From: Blasia pusilla
Taxonomy: Eukaryota; Marchantiophyta; Marchantiopsida; Blasiales
NCBI GenBank assembly: GCA_050084515.1
Contig: CM114271.1
Span: 40,114,001-40,178,000 of the forward strand
Direction: 5' to 3'
Length of the DNA stretch: 64,000 nt
The position numbers and the translations under genes are program-made. The stretch's first letter is position 1, and each line of letters begins with the position of its first letter. Positions 1-13,444 of this stretch are shown here, piece by piece. Below the pieces are notes generated by a model that saw nothing but the letters and a program-made list of their open reading frames with translations, did no database searches and had not been told where the DNA came from.

Positions 1-1071
1 AGGTGCAAGAGGTTATGTTCTTATTGGTTCCTTGTGTGAGAGAGATGTACTGACTTATGCATGCAAGAAATTAAGTCTAAATTCCGACCATCATCTCCTT
101 AAACATTGAATGACCCCTCAACATAAGAATATTGGGCTTTACTTGATAGTGATCACACAATAAGAAGACTTTGAACCCAAGAGCTTATGAAAAAATTGAT
201 AAGAAGGAAATATGTATATGATATCTAAGAGTCTCTTCAAGGAGTATTGTGGTGAGCACTATGCTTGATGAGAGACTCAATCTCGTAAGAACCATATCAA
301 GGTAGGAAATTACGCAAACTCATCAATAATTAAAAAATGATTGTTGTATGAAGATGCAATAGGTTTTGGACTTGGTCAATTGTAGGTATGAATATCAATT
401 GAATTGTAATAAAAATGTGCAATGTATTATGTTTTTCAATAGACAACGAGACCCATAATCTCCCTTTTTTGGAAAGTATGTCTACTCTTAGGGATGTGTG
501 TCAAAACATACTCCCTCTTGTGAAGAGACGGGTAATTGATGTAGGAACATTAATTTCTCCACTTGTAAGGAAAAGAAAAACGGTTCATCTCTCTCTTTAT
601 CCTCTGGTTGGTAGAATTTGTTTTCTATCCAAAACATGACAAAATCATCTATGATGGTGGAGGGCATTTGACCTTGAAGAAGTATCCAAAACTATCAACA
701 TCACAAGGGGGTCACTTAGAAAGTGCAAAAGTCCAATTCTAATATCTCCTCCAACATTCCACAATATGGGAGTTCCCCTCTGAAAATATTTGTGCCGTCT
801 CTAGATGCTCATGACTCTTGCTCAAAACTGCAACATACTCCATTTTCTTAGTTCTCCTATGTCGTTCATCTAATCCATTGGGTCTAAAGACCTTTAAGGG
901 CAATCCATACTCCTATCCACAACACAAACTCCCTCTGAATAGTTGAATTGCTACTCCATCCATAGCTCAAGGTACGTGTCTAGATTATGAGCCATCTTTA
1001 CCCCTATAACAATTTTTTATAGGGGCAAAGTTTTTGTAACATGCATCGTGTATGAGCAAATTTTTTGGTGG
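1..1071. other. AT-rich stretch, no gene recognised
   Basis: I see no domain, splice-ready exon or RNA gene here. The longest open frame (415-639, plus) has no recognisable motif. The stretch adjoins a CACTA transposase relic to its right and may be worn transposon DNA. Confidence 0.5.
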
Positions 1072-1751
1072 TTACTTAACCAAATATACCATAAGGAGTT
1101 GAATGTGAGGTCTCATATTACAAAACTTCAAGAATATAGAACCCATATCTAGAGTGATCAACTCTAGGATGAGAAAATCCCTCTTCATAACAAGCCAAGG
1201 TGGAATAATATAGTTCACCAACATGATTAGCCACACAGAGCCGCTACATGGACATTCCGCCAGTCGCAAGATCTGATCGTACATGACAAAAATTTGCTCG
1301 CCAATCTAGGGATGTGCTCTCCAAATGCTAGTTGGCTGGAGAGTCCACCACAAAATGCATCGTCAGCATGCATGCCACACCATTAAATCTTTCAGTAACC
1401 TTACTCTATACATATGCAACAATCATTGCATGTTGGAGAATCGAAGAAGAACCTTCCAATGAACATCTCCTAGCACATCTTTTTGGTATCGTGTGGCTTG
1501 ATAATATGGATAAAACTCAAGGATAGCCCATGCCCAAGATGTAGGAACTTGCCACAAGGGCATGGATGTATAACCTCATAGTATAGTCCCATCTGGCTCA
1601 ATGGTTGTTGGGCGGATGATTTGGAGTTGGGGAAAGTACTGTTCCCCCTTGTAGCAATCCATCGTGTAGTTGGCTGATCAACACATTCAAAATAGATAAT
1701 CGCTCCTGAAAGTTCAGAAGAAGCAAGATAGCAACCACGCAAGATGTTCAA
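1072..1751 (-). pseudogene. Decayed CACTA TNP2 transposase fragment
   Basis: The minus-strand frame at 1072-1284 contains MLVNYIIPPWLVMKR. This matches, with conservative changes, the peptide ILLVNYNFPPWLQTKK in the better preserved TNP2 transposase at 24.9-26.3 kb of this same window. A second minus frame at 1470-1751 has YYEVIHPCPCG, which loosely resembles the NSIHACPKGC segment further N-terminal in the same protein, and the order is consistent. TNP2 (Transposase_21) is the DDE transposase of CACTA/En-Spm elements. Frames are broken, no termini or subterminal TGACT array were found nearby, and no catalytic set survives. It is a relic; the assignment rests mainly on the first peptide. Confidence 0.55.
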
Positions 1752-1797
1752 GCGCCTTGATACGATAGAACTTGCGCATATTCATCCAAATAATCTC

Positions 1798-1969
1798 TGT
1801 TAGAAAATGGGCATCATCCAAATCTAATTACCATATTGTATATATATAATGCAAGATGGTGCCATAATGAGAAATCTTCTTAGCACAAGTTGGTGGATAT
1901 CTTCATGATAGACTACCAAATGAATTTTACAATATGGTGATTAGATTAGGATGATGCCCGTTTCTAACA
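1798..1969. repeat. Fold-back element with ~45 bp inverted arms
   Basis: Left arm from 1798 (TGTTAGAAAATGGGCATC) is the reverse complement of the right arm ending at 1969, with about four mismatches over ~43 bp. The ~85 bp between the arms is AT-rich. Outer ends read TGTTAGAAA and TTTCTAACA. It looks like a MITE or fold-back insertion; I found no clear target duplication. Confidence 0.75.
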
Positions 1970-1984
1970 GCAATGGAATGTGAT

Positions 1985-4930
1985 TGCAAAAAGTCATTCA
2001 TGAAACTTGATATCACTTTGGTAACGCACCTAGTATTCGTGGGAGACCAATAGTATGAAATAACAAGAGATACTTTCCACCTTGTTCCTACATACTATTT
2101 TTTACATTAAAGAAGGTATGTATTTTATGTATCCCCAAAAAATGGAAAACATGCTCAAAGGCTTCAATTAATTAAAATTAGGATATTCAAGTTTTGAATA
2201 CTTTGGGGACAAGTGAAAAATTAGGTTGTGATTTTTTTTTGATGATCTACACTCATGTGAGACTATTTAAAATGTTGTACGCAATATGATGATACAAATG
2301 AAGCATAAGTGGATTCCCAAGATTTGAAGAATTAAGTACTCCAAATTTTGTTTATTATTTTTGGACAAGAAAATTCATTGCTCTAAATAGTACTTGATGA
2401 ATTATAGAAAAATTGAAAATAAAAGTAACTATTATAAATCCAAATGTGTGCAATTTGATGACTTTAATATTTTCAAATAATTTTTTATCTAGTAAATTAT
2501 TTAAATCATGAAAACATAGATGTGGAAGCAGTTTTTAGTATCAGCATCTTTGGAAGAAAATAATTTTAATAAATAAATGAAGGATTTATATAGATAAGAT
2601 GACCTCAGTTTGGTGGATATTTGGGCAACAACAAGGTGTTTTAGGTGATTAAAAAAATTCTTCAAGGAAAAAAATATTTTCTAAAATTAACTTCATTCCC
2701 AATTTTTCCTCAAAATAAAATGGGAACTTTTTTACAGAAAATTAAATTTATATTATAAAAATTAAAGTAGATATTATTTTGATTATAGGAAGAATAATTT
2801 GAGAAATAAAATATTTTTAGTTTTCCTACCTTGATTTTGAGTGATTTTTAAATTTTGGGGATACAAGATTAAATGATAAAAAAATTTGGATTAAGTAGCT
2901 TTGAATCTATTTTCAAATTTAATTGTATAAAATTAGGAGGAAGAAGGATCATACGACAAAACTTTAAGATATCTTAAAAATGTATATAAATATCTAATTT
3001 TTGTAAGTTGCTGACAACAGGAAAGACATAAGTTGTAGACAAGCACGGTCAATATTTGTCATGCTTCTCTTGAGCATGGTAATTTGCAAAAAACTACCCA
3101 CATCCATGCATTTAAATTTTAAAATGAATTACTATGAAAAATATATGATTTTTTTTATAAAAATGAATGCTTTGATAGCGTTAATGAAATGATTATAAGT
3201 CATTGGAAAAGTCCTTCGTTATGTGGAAGGACATCTCTTTTTATTCCATATGTGGACTTTACATTGTCAACTATGGATCATGTGAGCATGCACCTAATAA
3301 CTAGATTCAATCATATCATATGAAAATTTACAAATGCTTTGGAAATATCCAAGATAAAAATCCTTTTGGAATATCTGAGTTATGAAATTAATTTGAAAGG
3401 ATTTAGTATGTTTTACGGGCACACACTCTTCCTCAATCAAGATGATGGAATTTCAATAATATAAACATATTTTTTTGGATATAAGGAAAATTCCACTATA
3501 ATTCATAAGTTTAATTTAAAAATAAACTAGAACATACAATTTAAAATTACAATTACATGTAAATTCTAGTGAACTAGAGTTGAGATTAGACATATACTCC
3601 ATTCAAGGTTAATCGCAACCTTCCTCTATTTCCCTCTTTGGCTACACTTCTTAGTACATTACATGGATGCACAAAGAGTAGCTTTTCACAAGGAACATCA
3701 CATCTACCCCAAATCATTTTGGATACAATCAGTAGTATGATCGCCAAATGCAACTATTGAACTTTAAAGTCTGATACATCAATGCCCTTATGTGTAGGCA
3801 AAAAAAGAGTTGTGACTCATTTTAACTAACTAGAAGATAGTAAATGTGAAGATTTGGAAGGTCTTACTGTTGAACTTCTCAATTGTGAAGGGAATGCTCT
3901 TAAGCCTATCTTCACCAAACTATTAGATGATCTTGCTATCCATGGTTTTCCAACTACTTGGTCATTATTTCTAATTATTCCCATGTATCAGTCAAAAGAA
4001 AGGATTTCTTGATAACTATCATACTATCATGGTATAAAGAGTCATTGCCAAGCTTTTAGAGAAATATTGAGGGATACGGATTAAGATATCTCCAAAGAAC
4101 TAGTTCTCCCTAACTTAAAACATCATTTACAATACCTAGGTTTTGTGTTATTTATTTCAGAAATATAAAGGCACTGGATAAGCTTTTTTGTTTCATTGAT
4201 TTCATAACAAAACTTTTGATTTTTTCCTTTGGAAGCTTTTGTGGGATAGGTTAAAAAACAATAAGCATATGAATTCTTGAGATTCTCCTTATAGCTATAC
4301 CTACATTATAAGAATATGTATGAGTAAAACTAAAAACTAAAATTTAAGATATTTTGAGTATTTTTCTCAAGATACTATTGGGATCATTTAATGTTTCCCT
4401 CTTGGTCCCCCCTTAATCTATTTGGAGTTTCTATGAATGACATTGGAAGGTGGTTGGAAGAGTCTCAAGGAGAGATATGACTGTATAAAGTATGGAGATT
4501 TTTTTAATCAAAATGTAATTGTATGTAGAATTGTAGATGATATCATTTTACTAGCACGCAATGAATGTAGTTTAGAAAACCATTTTGATACTCCAAATTA
4601 TTTTTGAAATAATAATTACATGCAGGTTAACTAAGGGAAGTCTAAAGTCAATGTAGTAGATAATAGATCAATATTCTTATTCTTTTGTAGAGAATAACCA
4701 TTTCAAAAAGTGAAGAGTTATACCTATCTAGGCATTGATTTATCTCATGTTTATAGTTTGGCACTTTGCTTTTAGAAGATATTAGAAGTTGGTTGTAAAG
4801 CACTCTCTTCATTTTGGAATCGATATAGACATGCTCATCTCGTATATTGGGAAAGTAGAGAAAGTTCATATTTATGAGATTAGTTTTACCCGTGGTTTTA
4901 TATAGTTCCCAAGTGTGGGGCGTTTTTCAA
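1985..4930. other. AT-rich intergenic DNA, nothing recognised
   Basis: About 2.9 kb of strongly AT-rich sequence with short random open frames only. No domain, tRNA, splice-consistent exon chain or repeat family was recognised. Confidence 0.5.
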
Positions 4931-4935
4931 TGTTG

Positions 4936-5238
4936 CATGTGGACAAAGTCCGTGTCCGTGGACTTATGTCCGTCCTATGTAAGGACTTGTCCGTATGGGC
5001 CCAATCTTTCCTTTCTTTCTCATTTCCCTTACTTGCCTCCGTGTTCCATACTCCCCCATTTCTTCCTCCCTCCATCTCCACTCCCTCCTCACTTACTACT
5101 CCTCTCTTCCTTACAGTGCCTTCTATCATGGACTAAAAGTGTGGGTCCCACCTCTTAGAACCCATGTCCGTGGACACGTCCAGACTTGTCTGCCCATGTC
5201 CGTCTCAAGGAAGGACTTGTCCATTTTTTGCAACCATG
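4936..5238. mobile_element. Short dispersed repeat, copy 1 of 3
   Basis: This ~300 bp unit opens with ATGTGGACAAAGTCCGTGTC, has a T/C-rich centre (CCTCCCTCC-type tracts), and closes with GGACTTGTCC then a T-run and GCAACCATG. Its ends are imperfect inverted repeats (ATGTGGACAAAGTCC against GGACTTGTCCAT). Related copies lie at 54,986-55,299 and 62,821-63,090 in the same orientation. It has no coding capacity, consistent with a non-autonomous MITE-like element; the superfamily is not determined. Confidence 0.7.
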
Positions 5239-6900
5239 ACATTTTTTTACAAGAAGGTCTGATAAGAATATGTAAAGAAGGTGCAAAAGATCTTTCTCCA
5301 TAAGAAATTGGGTATGAGAAACCAAACTCCTTATGCTAAAGTACGTGCGAAAATAGGTTGGCAAGGTTGTCTACCCCCTTCAAGCAGAATCTCCCTACTT
5401 GGCCATAACTTATATTACAAGGTAAGATCTTTTTCCTCCTTCATCAAGCTTTGTGTGCCACACGCTCAATATGGTATTGATACCGGTATTATGATGCATG
5501 TACATACGTGTTGTCTTGGTCTAAAAATTGGAATGTGATTGAACGGGATTGGGACTTGAATCCGGTTGCACTTCACGAGCATCTACAAAAGAGATTTCTT
5601 ACCAATCCTTAGAACCTCCTTGAAATGTTCCTTGGCACAACTCCACATGATCCCATGCTTGTATATTGTGAGCAAGACTACTTAATTACAGGCATCTCTA
5701 TCTTTTTACGTCACATTATCGCAAAAGATTGTTGTAGCTCTCATAAATTAGGCATTGAAGAAGGAGGTTGGCTAAAGATTGATAGGAGTGAACATATTAT
5801 TAGGGTATGCAACTTAGGAATGAATGATGTTCCTTGAAAGCCCCAAATAAGAATTGATCAAATTAGCGCATAAAATTATTATTCCAAATTTCTTCTCTTT
5901 ACTACAATTGATGGTTTAGAATTTTCGTTGTTATACTAGAGAGCTTCTAGACAATCATCGGGAAGATTCAAGGTTATGAGTAATCGTAGCCGGTTAAAAT
6001 TGGAAATTTTCGTTTCATTTAAAACTAGTCGAAAAAAACTAGCAAGAGTAAGGCGGGTTTTCTATATATTAGCTATGTGAAAACCGGTTCGAAATCCAGT
6101 TTTACCACTCCCAACTCCGAAAAACCAGAAATGTACCCATTCGTGTGGAAAAACTCCCCGGACCCTGGTTCTAGACATTGGCTAGGTTAGGCCTTTAGGG
6201 TCTTTCCCTTATCATCATGACTTCTATCTTGCAGTGTGGCTTTTAGACTTTTGATCCTTTGGGGGGCCCATGGACTTAATTTATTTACCATTTTGGTAAT
6301 GAATTATGAATTATTATGCTTTGCATTGGTCATAAACATTCTTATAGCATACATTTCCTTTTCTTGATATTTTTTTATATGTAGTTAGAGATCCTTGAGG
6401 ACAATAGAATCGTTGACAAATCAAGAGCCCATCTCCTTACAATAGTATTTGCTAGAACCAGAATTTCTCACGGACTCCTCCCACCACATTCCAACATGGA
6501 AAAAATTGAAGACCTTACAAAGCCAATGATAATTTTTTTCTAAAACATAAAAAAATATCCATTCTCAAACTACATGTAAAAGTTCTTATGGAGGCATGTG
6601 AACCATTTTCTAAAAAATTCCTTGTATATGCTCTAGGAGCACACATGTCAAACATACACTATACATCCATACGGAAGAGGATATCCCTACTTAATGTCAC
6701 TACTACTCATAATATAGTGATTCTACAACCACAAAATTTTGATGAGGTCTTTCCCATCTTTCTTTTTTAATTAAACTCTAACTAGCCTTTCATGTCTCTC
6801 AGGAGGTGTATTATGATTCTCGGTCATCGAGAAAGTGAAGATTTGAGTGTGATCTGAAATTTTTCTTAGTTTAGTGGGGCAATCTTCAGTTAAGAAAAAT
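5239..6900. other. Intergenic DNA, nothing recognised
   Basis: Short open frames at 5281-5538, 5625-5837 and 6588-6770 (plus) show no recognisable motif or splice continuity. No RNA gene or repeat array was seen. Confidence 0.45.
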
Positions 6901-8465
6901 CTATCATCATCTAACAATTATCTCGGCCGTGTTACCTTTGTATGATAAAAAGTTTATCCGGGTGGAAAATATAGAATTCGGTAAGTGCCAAGCAGACCTC
7001 CCCAATACAGATACCTTAACTAATATTCTTCAGGTCAATTACCGAGTTAGGCCAAACATACACTATGATGATAACCCTTAAGTAGGGACCACAGTGGCGT
7101 TTAGGGTGATTACTTTGTGCCAGAAAAACGGGAGGGACATGACTTTGTAGAGAGGGAGTAAACAGAGGGACAACATTCTTTCTTGAGCTGTTTTATTAAA
7201 CTTTTCACTTTGTCGAGTTCGTGAAGCGTTGAGGATGTCATGCTCCTCATCCCTCGATTTGACGAATAGCACATTTCGAGCGACTTTCAATAGCGAACGG
7301 TCTTTCGTAGCCGTTGTTATTGTACGAAGAAGACGTAGGAAGCTTCTAGATTCGCTCATCAAGGTGTCATGGGAACCAACCAAAACCAAACGTGGAAAAG
7401 GTGGCTTCTTGAAGTCAACTTACATTCTCTTTCGTTCGTTGCCGTGGCCTTTTGTTGTTGCCTTTCTTTCTTAGAAAGCTATGAAAAGTCTCGCTCATTT
7501 CCGCCTTCTCCCGGTCATTCTTAGCCGGAGCGCCTTTTCGAGACACGCCACATCCGAATACGCCGAGTCTTTGCTGGGAAGGACTGGAAAGTAGGAAGAG
7601 GAAGAAGACGACGACGACGACTTTTGGCCGGAAGGTAGTAAACCGACTTTCTCGACCGACACCGTGACTCGTACTCCTGCTTGCAGCCGGTGACAGAAGT
7701 TGCTCTCTTATCCATGTTGCTCTTATCTGCCTATGACTCCCCGGAGTGCGCCCGCTAACAGTAGTTGGATGAGATCGCCTTAGTTTAGTTAGAAGTTAGA
7801 ATCTGCCGGGAAATCCGTGCGCTGTTTCTCACTTCTTGACCCTGGTTCGATGAGGTCAACCGGATTTTCGAGTCCGGAACACGACCGCAAGCGATGTTTT
7901 CGCTACGTGACCGTGGTTTGATGAAGTCTGCCCGTGGTTAGGGTTAGACGCCGTCGCTAGCAATGATGTCCACGCCGCCAAAAAAGGCGCGTTCGTATTT
8001 CATGTGTCGGAAGACGCTCTACATCTTGTGCCACCGGTGAGCGGAGTCACCGGGGGCTGTCGACTGATCGCGGTCCCCCAGCGCCGTGTACCATGTGTGC
8101 AACAACAATCATGCGAATTGCCTCCATGTTTCACCTTTAATTTCACCTTGCTTGAATTTGAAACTTCTTTCAAGCGTACGCACGCAATCTTGCGATTGAT
8201 TATCTCGGATGTTTCACCTTTTCGAGGTACGCTTCGTCGCTGAAATTCTAACTTCTTTCTCCCTCTAAATTTCCGCGCTCGCGTGCACTCGCTTTCACGC
8301 TCACGGGAATCTGTCGCGATGTGGCATGCAGGAGAAGACACTGCCCCCTGAAAACTATGTAACCGTCGACTACAGACAGAGGCACCGATAGATATTTTAG
8401 GTCGAGAAACGTTCCTCCCACGAACATTAGCCGGCAGCTTGAATTTTGAAGTGATCGCCCTGGAA

Positions 8466-8661
8466 GTTGGAACAGTGGAGTTTACGAGTACAAAAGAGTT
8501 ACGCCCCGCGACGGTAACGAACCGGCGCTCGCGTCGTTCCAGAGACTATCTCCCTCGAGTCGAGATGTCAACTTGTTCGGAGCAACCCTTACGTATACGT
8601 ACACTCCCATCCAAGCATCGGTGCCTGGAACAGTAGAGTTTACGAGTACAAAACAGAGCCA
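8466..8661. repeat. Direct repeat pair, ~34 bp, 161 bp apart
   Basis: TGGAACAGTGGAGTTTACGA at about 8467 recurs as TGGAACAGTAGAGTTTACGA at about 8628, and both continue GTACAAAA. Only one mismatch is visible over about 30 bases. The function is unknown. Confidence 0.7.
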
Positions 8662-10349
8662 CATCTTGAGTCTTGACTCACTCGCTCACAAGGTAACTCG
8701 ATCTGACAAACGCATGCGAGGATAGGAATGGAATATGTGACGAGAGCGTAGTGGAAACGTGACGCGACTCTAGGAAACTCTCGCGATCCGCGGCCGTGTA
8801 TCAACGTACGTTCTGTGTATGTTCAACAGTGGACCTTGGTTGTGCTTCTTCGTAAGCTTCGTGGCGCCTTTTTTTACATATAAAAATAAATTTAGCAATC
8901 AGCATACGTCCCTCATGGATGGTTCCGTTGGTACAATGGATTCAATTCGACGGAACGCTTTTTCCTTCTTTCAAATTTCCAACGACCATGACGACTATGA
9001 GGAGAGCTGCGTTCGCAACTCTCCACTCCTCCGTCATCATCATCTTACTGGCAGAACGAATGGGTACGCTCTCCATCATTACTTTACTCCGGACCCGAGG
9101 ACGCTGCAAACAACTATTATTTTTATCTTTTTACAGAAATATATAGACGTATACGAAGATTGAAGTTTAAATACATTAGTGTAAGAGCGTGTGAGATGCA
9201 CGCGATTAAATTATCTTCTATAATTAACATTCGAAATTTTCAAGCGCCATTTTAGAGGGAAACGAGCGAACCTACTGTATCAAGAAAGTGAGGAGATGTA
9301 ACATAGATGAAATATGTACAAGCGTTCGACTATCCACGACTCATGGACGCAATTTACAAACCGTATTACCGTCGAAAGAAAAGTTGGGGGAGCACTGTTC
9401 ATGAGCTGACGGACGGTGTGCGACTTCTTCTGTGTGGTTGATTGCTGATGAAGGTCGCTGGCTGAACGAATGGGTACAACTAACAGCTGATCACCTCACA
9501 AATCCTACGCTCGATTAGCCTTGAGCTGTACATTCAGCACAATCCGAGACGCAATTCGAAGGGCCAGTTATGACTGGATTGAGCGCCCGCCACCACCACA
9601 CCTTTACAGAATCGAAGGGCAATCTCATGCTTTACGAATACTCCTGAGAGCACGAAAGCGCAGTGGACTCTGCCGTCTACAACTGGTAACAATGTTGAAG
9701 TTGCGTGATGCGGCCTCATGGTTGATAGTTTTATGCGTACGCTTCCATCGTCATTTGTTCGTAGAGGTCTTGGCGAAGATGAGCCGATGTGCTTTCTGTC
9801 CAGCACCGTTCCAGACCGGATTTCAAGTTTAGGTTTAGCCTGACGTCTTTTCGGATAGATTTATGTCGTTGGATTTTGTCAGTAAAAGTGGATAATTTCC
9901 AACGCGGGGTCGTAGCGAAACATTCACACAATTCTTGAACCTGACAACTGCATCTCGCGAGCTCTTGGCAACCTGTCCTGGACAGGAAATGCGTGTCAGC
10001 GGAAGGAATCATATGTGAGACGAACGTCTCCTCGTGAGGAATTTCAGATATGAAGCAGTTTACACGTCGAAACGTAGCAGGAACCCCTAAAACCATGCTT
10101 CGTTAAGCCTGGACAGAGTCGATTTCCAGACTCTGCTTCAAACTACCACACCGGACGTAATTTTGAGTCACCCTCTTAGCTCAAGCTGAGCATAAGAAGT
10201 TCGAAACCAGCTAAGATTGATTGTGAACCGAAATAGGAGATCAAACGGGTGTTACCTTGGACTTTCCTCTCCCAACAACGGAGTGCATTTCGATCTGGGT
10301 AGATTTTGGATAGTTCAGAAAGTACTTAGCCTGGACTCATCGTGATAGA

Positions 10350-10381
10350 TTGGATTCGTTGGGCGCCCCCAACGAATCCAA
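10350..10381. repeat. Perfect 14 bp inverted repeat, 4 nt loop
   Basis: TTGGATTCGTTGGG at 10,350-10,363 is followed by CGCC and then CCCAACGAATCCAA at 10,368-10,381. In RNA it would form a strong hairpin, but no T-run or adjacent gene suggests a role. Confidence 0.85.
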
Positions 10382-11620
10382 CGTCATTAGCTCGAAGACG
10401 AAGTGTGGGTGATACAGTTCCATGTGACGTTGTCGTGAAGTCGAAATGAAAGTGGCACTGGAATGGAGCAGATGAGCCACTTTCCCTCCTGGCACACCCT
10501 TTGACAGCCCACCGAAAGGGCCACCGTATGCGTAATTTTGACTCATGATAACGGACCCACCTTGTTCAGCACCGCACTCCCAAGCCTTCCATCGTTGAAT
10601 TCAGTTCCCCACCTGCGTAGAGTCTGTCCGTCGGCGATGCGAACCAAATCGTGACCTTCAAGCTTTTCAAGCCTGCGGAGTCAGTGTGCACACTGCCGAT
10701 ATGTGACGCCTCACCTGAAACAAGTATCTTCACGCCCGTACCGTAGTTGGAGTGCCGTCCGAAAACGGGAGGGTGATTTTTTTGAAACATCTTACACGGC
10801 CTGTGTTGCGACTCTGAACATCCATCCGTCGCCCCAGTCCATTCTTGCCGACGAGCTGCTGTGACTGCTCAGCAGCGACTCGGGCAGCTGGAGCTGGGGC
10901 TTAAACGTCTCGATTCTGTCTGAACGACCGATTCTTCACCGGATTCAGCGACCCGTGACAACAGGGCGGATCAGCTCAGAACTGTGCATTAAACCACTAC
11001 TTATGACCTAATCAACCCGTGGCTGCTGCGGCCGTTTCTCGTTTGTAGAATTCCGGTCTCCTTCTACGAAGCTCTCCTGCAATAGTCACTCGCTCGCTCA
11101 TCAAAGTAAAGTCAGAGCTAGGTGTCATGATTACAAAAGTCAAATTGTCAGATGCTCAGCCTTCCTTTATGTAAAAACGAACGAATGGGTCCTCGGCCTG
11201 CTTTCACCTACCAGATCTTAGCATTTCTCCAGAGTCCATCCATACTGTTCTCCTCCCGGCTCACACTGCCGTGACTCTACCCACCTTCCTTACCTCTCCC
11301 CCATTCGCCTGTCTGAATATTTATTGATTCTTCTCTATGAAAAGGAAATTCGCTCCCCTGGGAGCAATCTCTCTCCTTCTTCCAAGGGCGGACCGCCGGA
11401 TCGGAGTATCTCATTGTATTCCCATACCGATCCCACGGTCCCTGATTTTCCACCCGTCAGCTACGGAAGGGACCGGAGGCCGTCACTGTATGGTGTGTTG
11501 GCGGTGCGCGCACCCCAAATCTGACTGTGCTCTTTGGTGGTCTCGGCGAGAATCGCGAGATCAACGTCGCGGTCGTTGCCCTTCATTGCGATTCCTTTTC
11601 TTTCCCTATGTGACATAAAT

Positions 11621-11734
11621 TCTCATTTTATTCCGAATTGTGATATTTATTGCTTTTTTACAACTAGTTTGCTATTTTTATTCCCAGAATTATGATCACA
11701 TCGAAGAAATAATACCGGGGACTCATCAAGTAGG

Positions 11735-11770
<36 letters not shown>

Positions 11771-13440
11771 CATGTTATTACTAAAATAAAACAACTAGGC
11801 ATGGAGCGCAAGGCAATTAAAATTTTACGCGCATAGAAACCTTTTTCCCCCTAAAGTCGTATGTTCTAAGTGTCAACACGAAACAGGAAGGAGTCCGTGA
11901 GGACGACTCTGGTCCACCCACAATTACTTAGCCATTAAGCCCCTCCTTTGTTACGGCCCTTTGGAGCGAAGACATTCGCGTTCCGCACATGTGTTGCCTG
12001 GAGGAGATTCTCGCATGGCAAAAACCAACAAAAATAGTGTAAGACTTTCGTTGTGGGAGATCCCCGTGGGGGAGCGAAGTTTCCGAACCGCCATCCGAGC
12101 CTCAAGTTAAGTTCCTTCAAGAAAGTTTCCTTTGGCGGAGGACAGCGTCCACACGAATAAATAGGTGCCTGAGTGTATAGTTGAGAGGAGATATTTGAAT
12201 CGGGCTTTCTCGGGATGGTATGGATGGCGTCACAAAGTGAGAGCATCCATCCATCCATCCATACGGGTAATAATGAACGGCAGTGCTATTCTCTTACCTT
12301 CTTTTCCTTTTGTTGCGAAGATGTTCATTCTTCCTGTTTAGGGCCCTCGATACCATCCGACCACTCTTGATGGGAGGACTCCACGACTCGACTATACCAC
12401 TCGTGGACGCCTCGTGCGTACTTTTCTTTTCGTTTGTGTAATAAAAAATAGAGATTTCTACAATAAAATCCAAAAACTACTTGGAAATAGCATTTGGGAA
12501 AGGACAGCTGTTTCCTAAATTTCCCTTTCTTTCCCATTTGCGCACTCGCATAGGCCATCGTGTCCTAAATCTTCCTTTTTCATAGAACCTTAGATTACCT
12601 ATCTTCTAATAAAATCTTCATAATACTCCAAGAATCGATGGGGTTGCAAGAAATCGGAGGCGTATGGGACCCACGCGATGCAATCGCCGAGAAATTGTCC
12701 GTATTTGGACCCCGGTACCTTAAAAATCGTTTTCATAAAATTTTAAGGTATCTGGATTTTTTTCATTTGGTCTTTTGTTTTCTAGCTAATTGGAATTACC
12801 TCACATACACGAAAGAAGAAAATTTTGAATTAAGAAATCTATCAGGAAAAAAGGAGAACATTAAATATTTCAACTCTCAAAACTGTGTTGAAGAAAATCT
12901 TATACATGCATGTAAGCAATCTATAATGCATAGGAAAAAGCATGCATTCTACAAGAAATGTACACGGTCCACTCCCAATCTATAAGTTACATCCATGGGA
13001 GAACTTATAATTTGGTTGTGTTATTAATATCATGCAAGAAAACTGCATCAATGAATCTATGTCCTGATTGGCGCTTGCCAACAAGAATGCGGCCCCGTTA
13101 GGAACTTTGGGGAAGGAACTAGTATAAGAATCTCACGGGAAGTCGACGGTTGGTGTAAGGAAGTATGTATATGTAACGTGCAACAGATTTTGGGATTAGT
13201 GGTGCAGGATTTTAAGGACCATGGGAAGGAATATGCAAGAATGCATGAAAAAAGTGCACGCATAATACCAATTCATAACTTGTACCCCAGGCAAATACGT
13301 AAAATCATGTGTGGGAAATTTTTAAAATAATGGTGTATATTGTATACATAGACGTGACCCTTGGAATATACTCACGTCTTGATGATGTTTTGTTTGTGCT
13401 CTTTGGGAAATGCAAATGATATGAAAAGTTGGAGTATTGT
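11621..13440. other. Intergenic DNA with simple repeats
   Basis: An (AT)n tract of about 30 bp lies at 11,738-11,767 and a short CATC tetranucleotide tract at about 12,244-12,262. Open frames at 11,935-12,258 (minus), 12,325-12,558 (minus) and 12,638-12,985 (plus) carry no recognisable domain. Confidence 0.5.
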
Positions 13441-13444
13441 TTAT

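Larger units (their letters stand above)
6900..11620. other. GC-richer segment of unknown nature
   Basis: From about 6.9 to 11.6 kb the composition is visibly richer in G+C and CpG than the AT-rich flanks, yet no frame exceeds about 120 codons and none has a recognisable domain. It contains a direct repeat (8466-8500 and 8627-8661) and a perfect inverted repeat (10,350-10,381). It could be old gene-derived or transposon DNA, a non-coding transcript locus, or a regulatory region. I cannot choose between these from the sequence. Confidence 0.4.

Noticed and set aside
8000-8341. Overlapping 113- and 79-codon frames on opposite strands
   Set aside because: Neither has a domain, and overlapping open frames are expected in GC-rich DNA.
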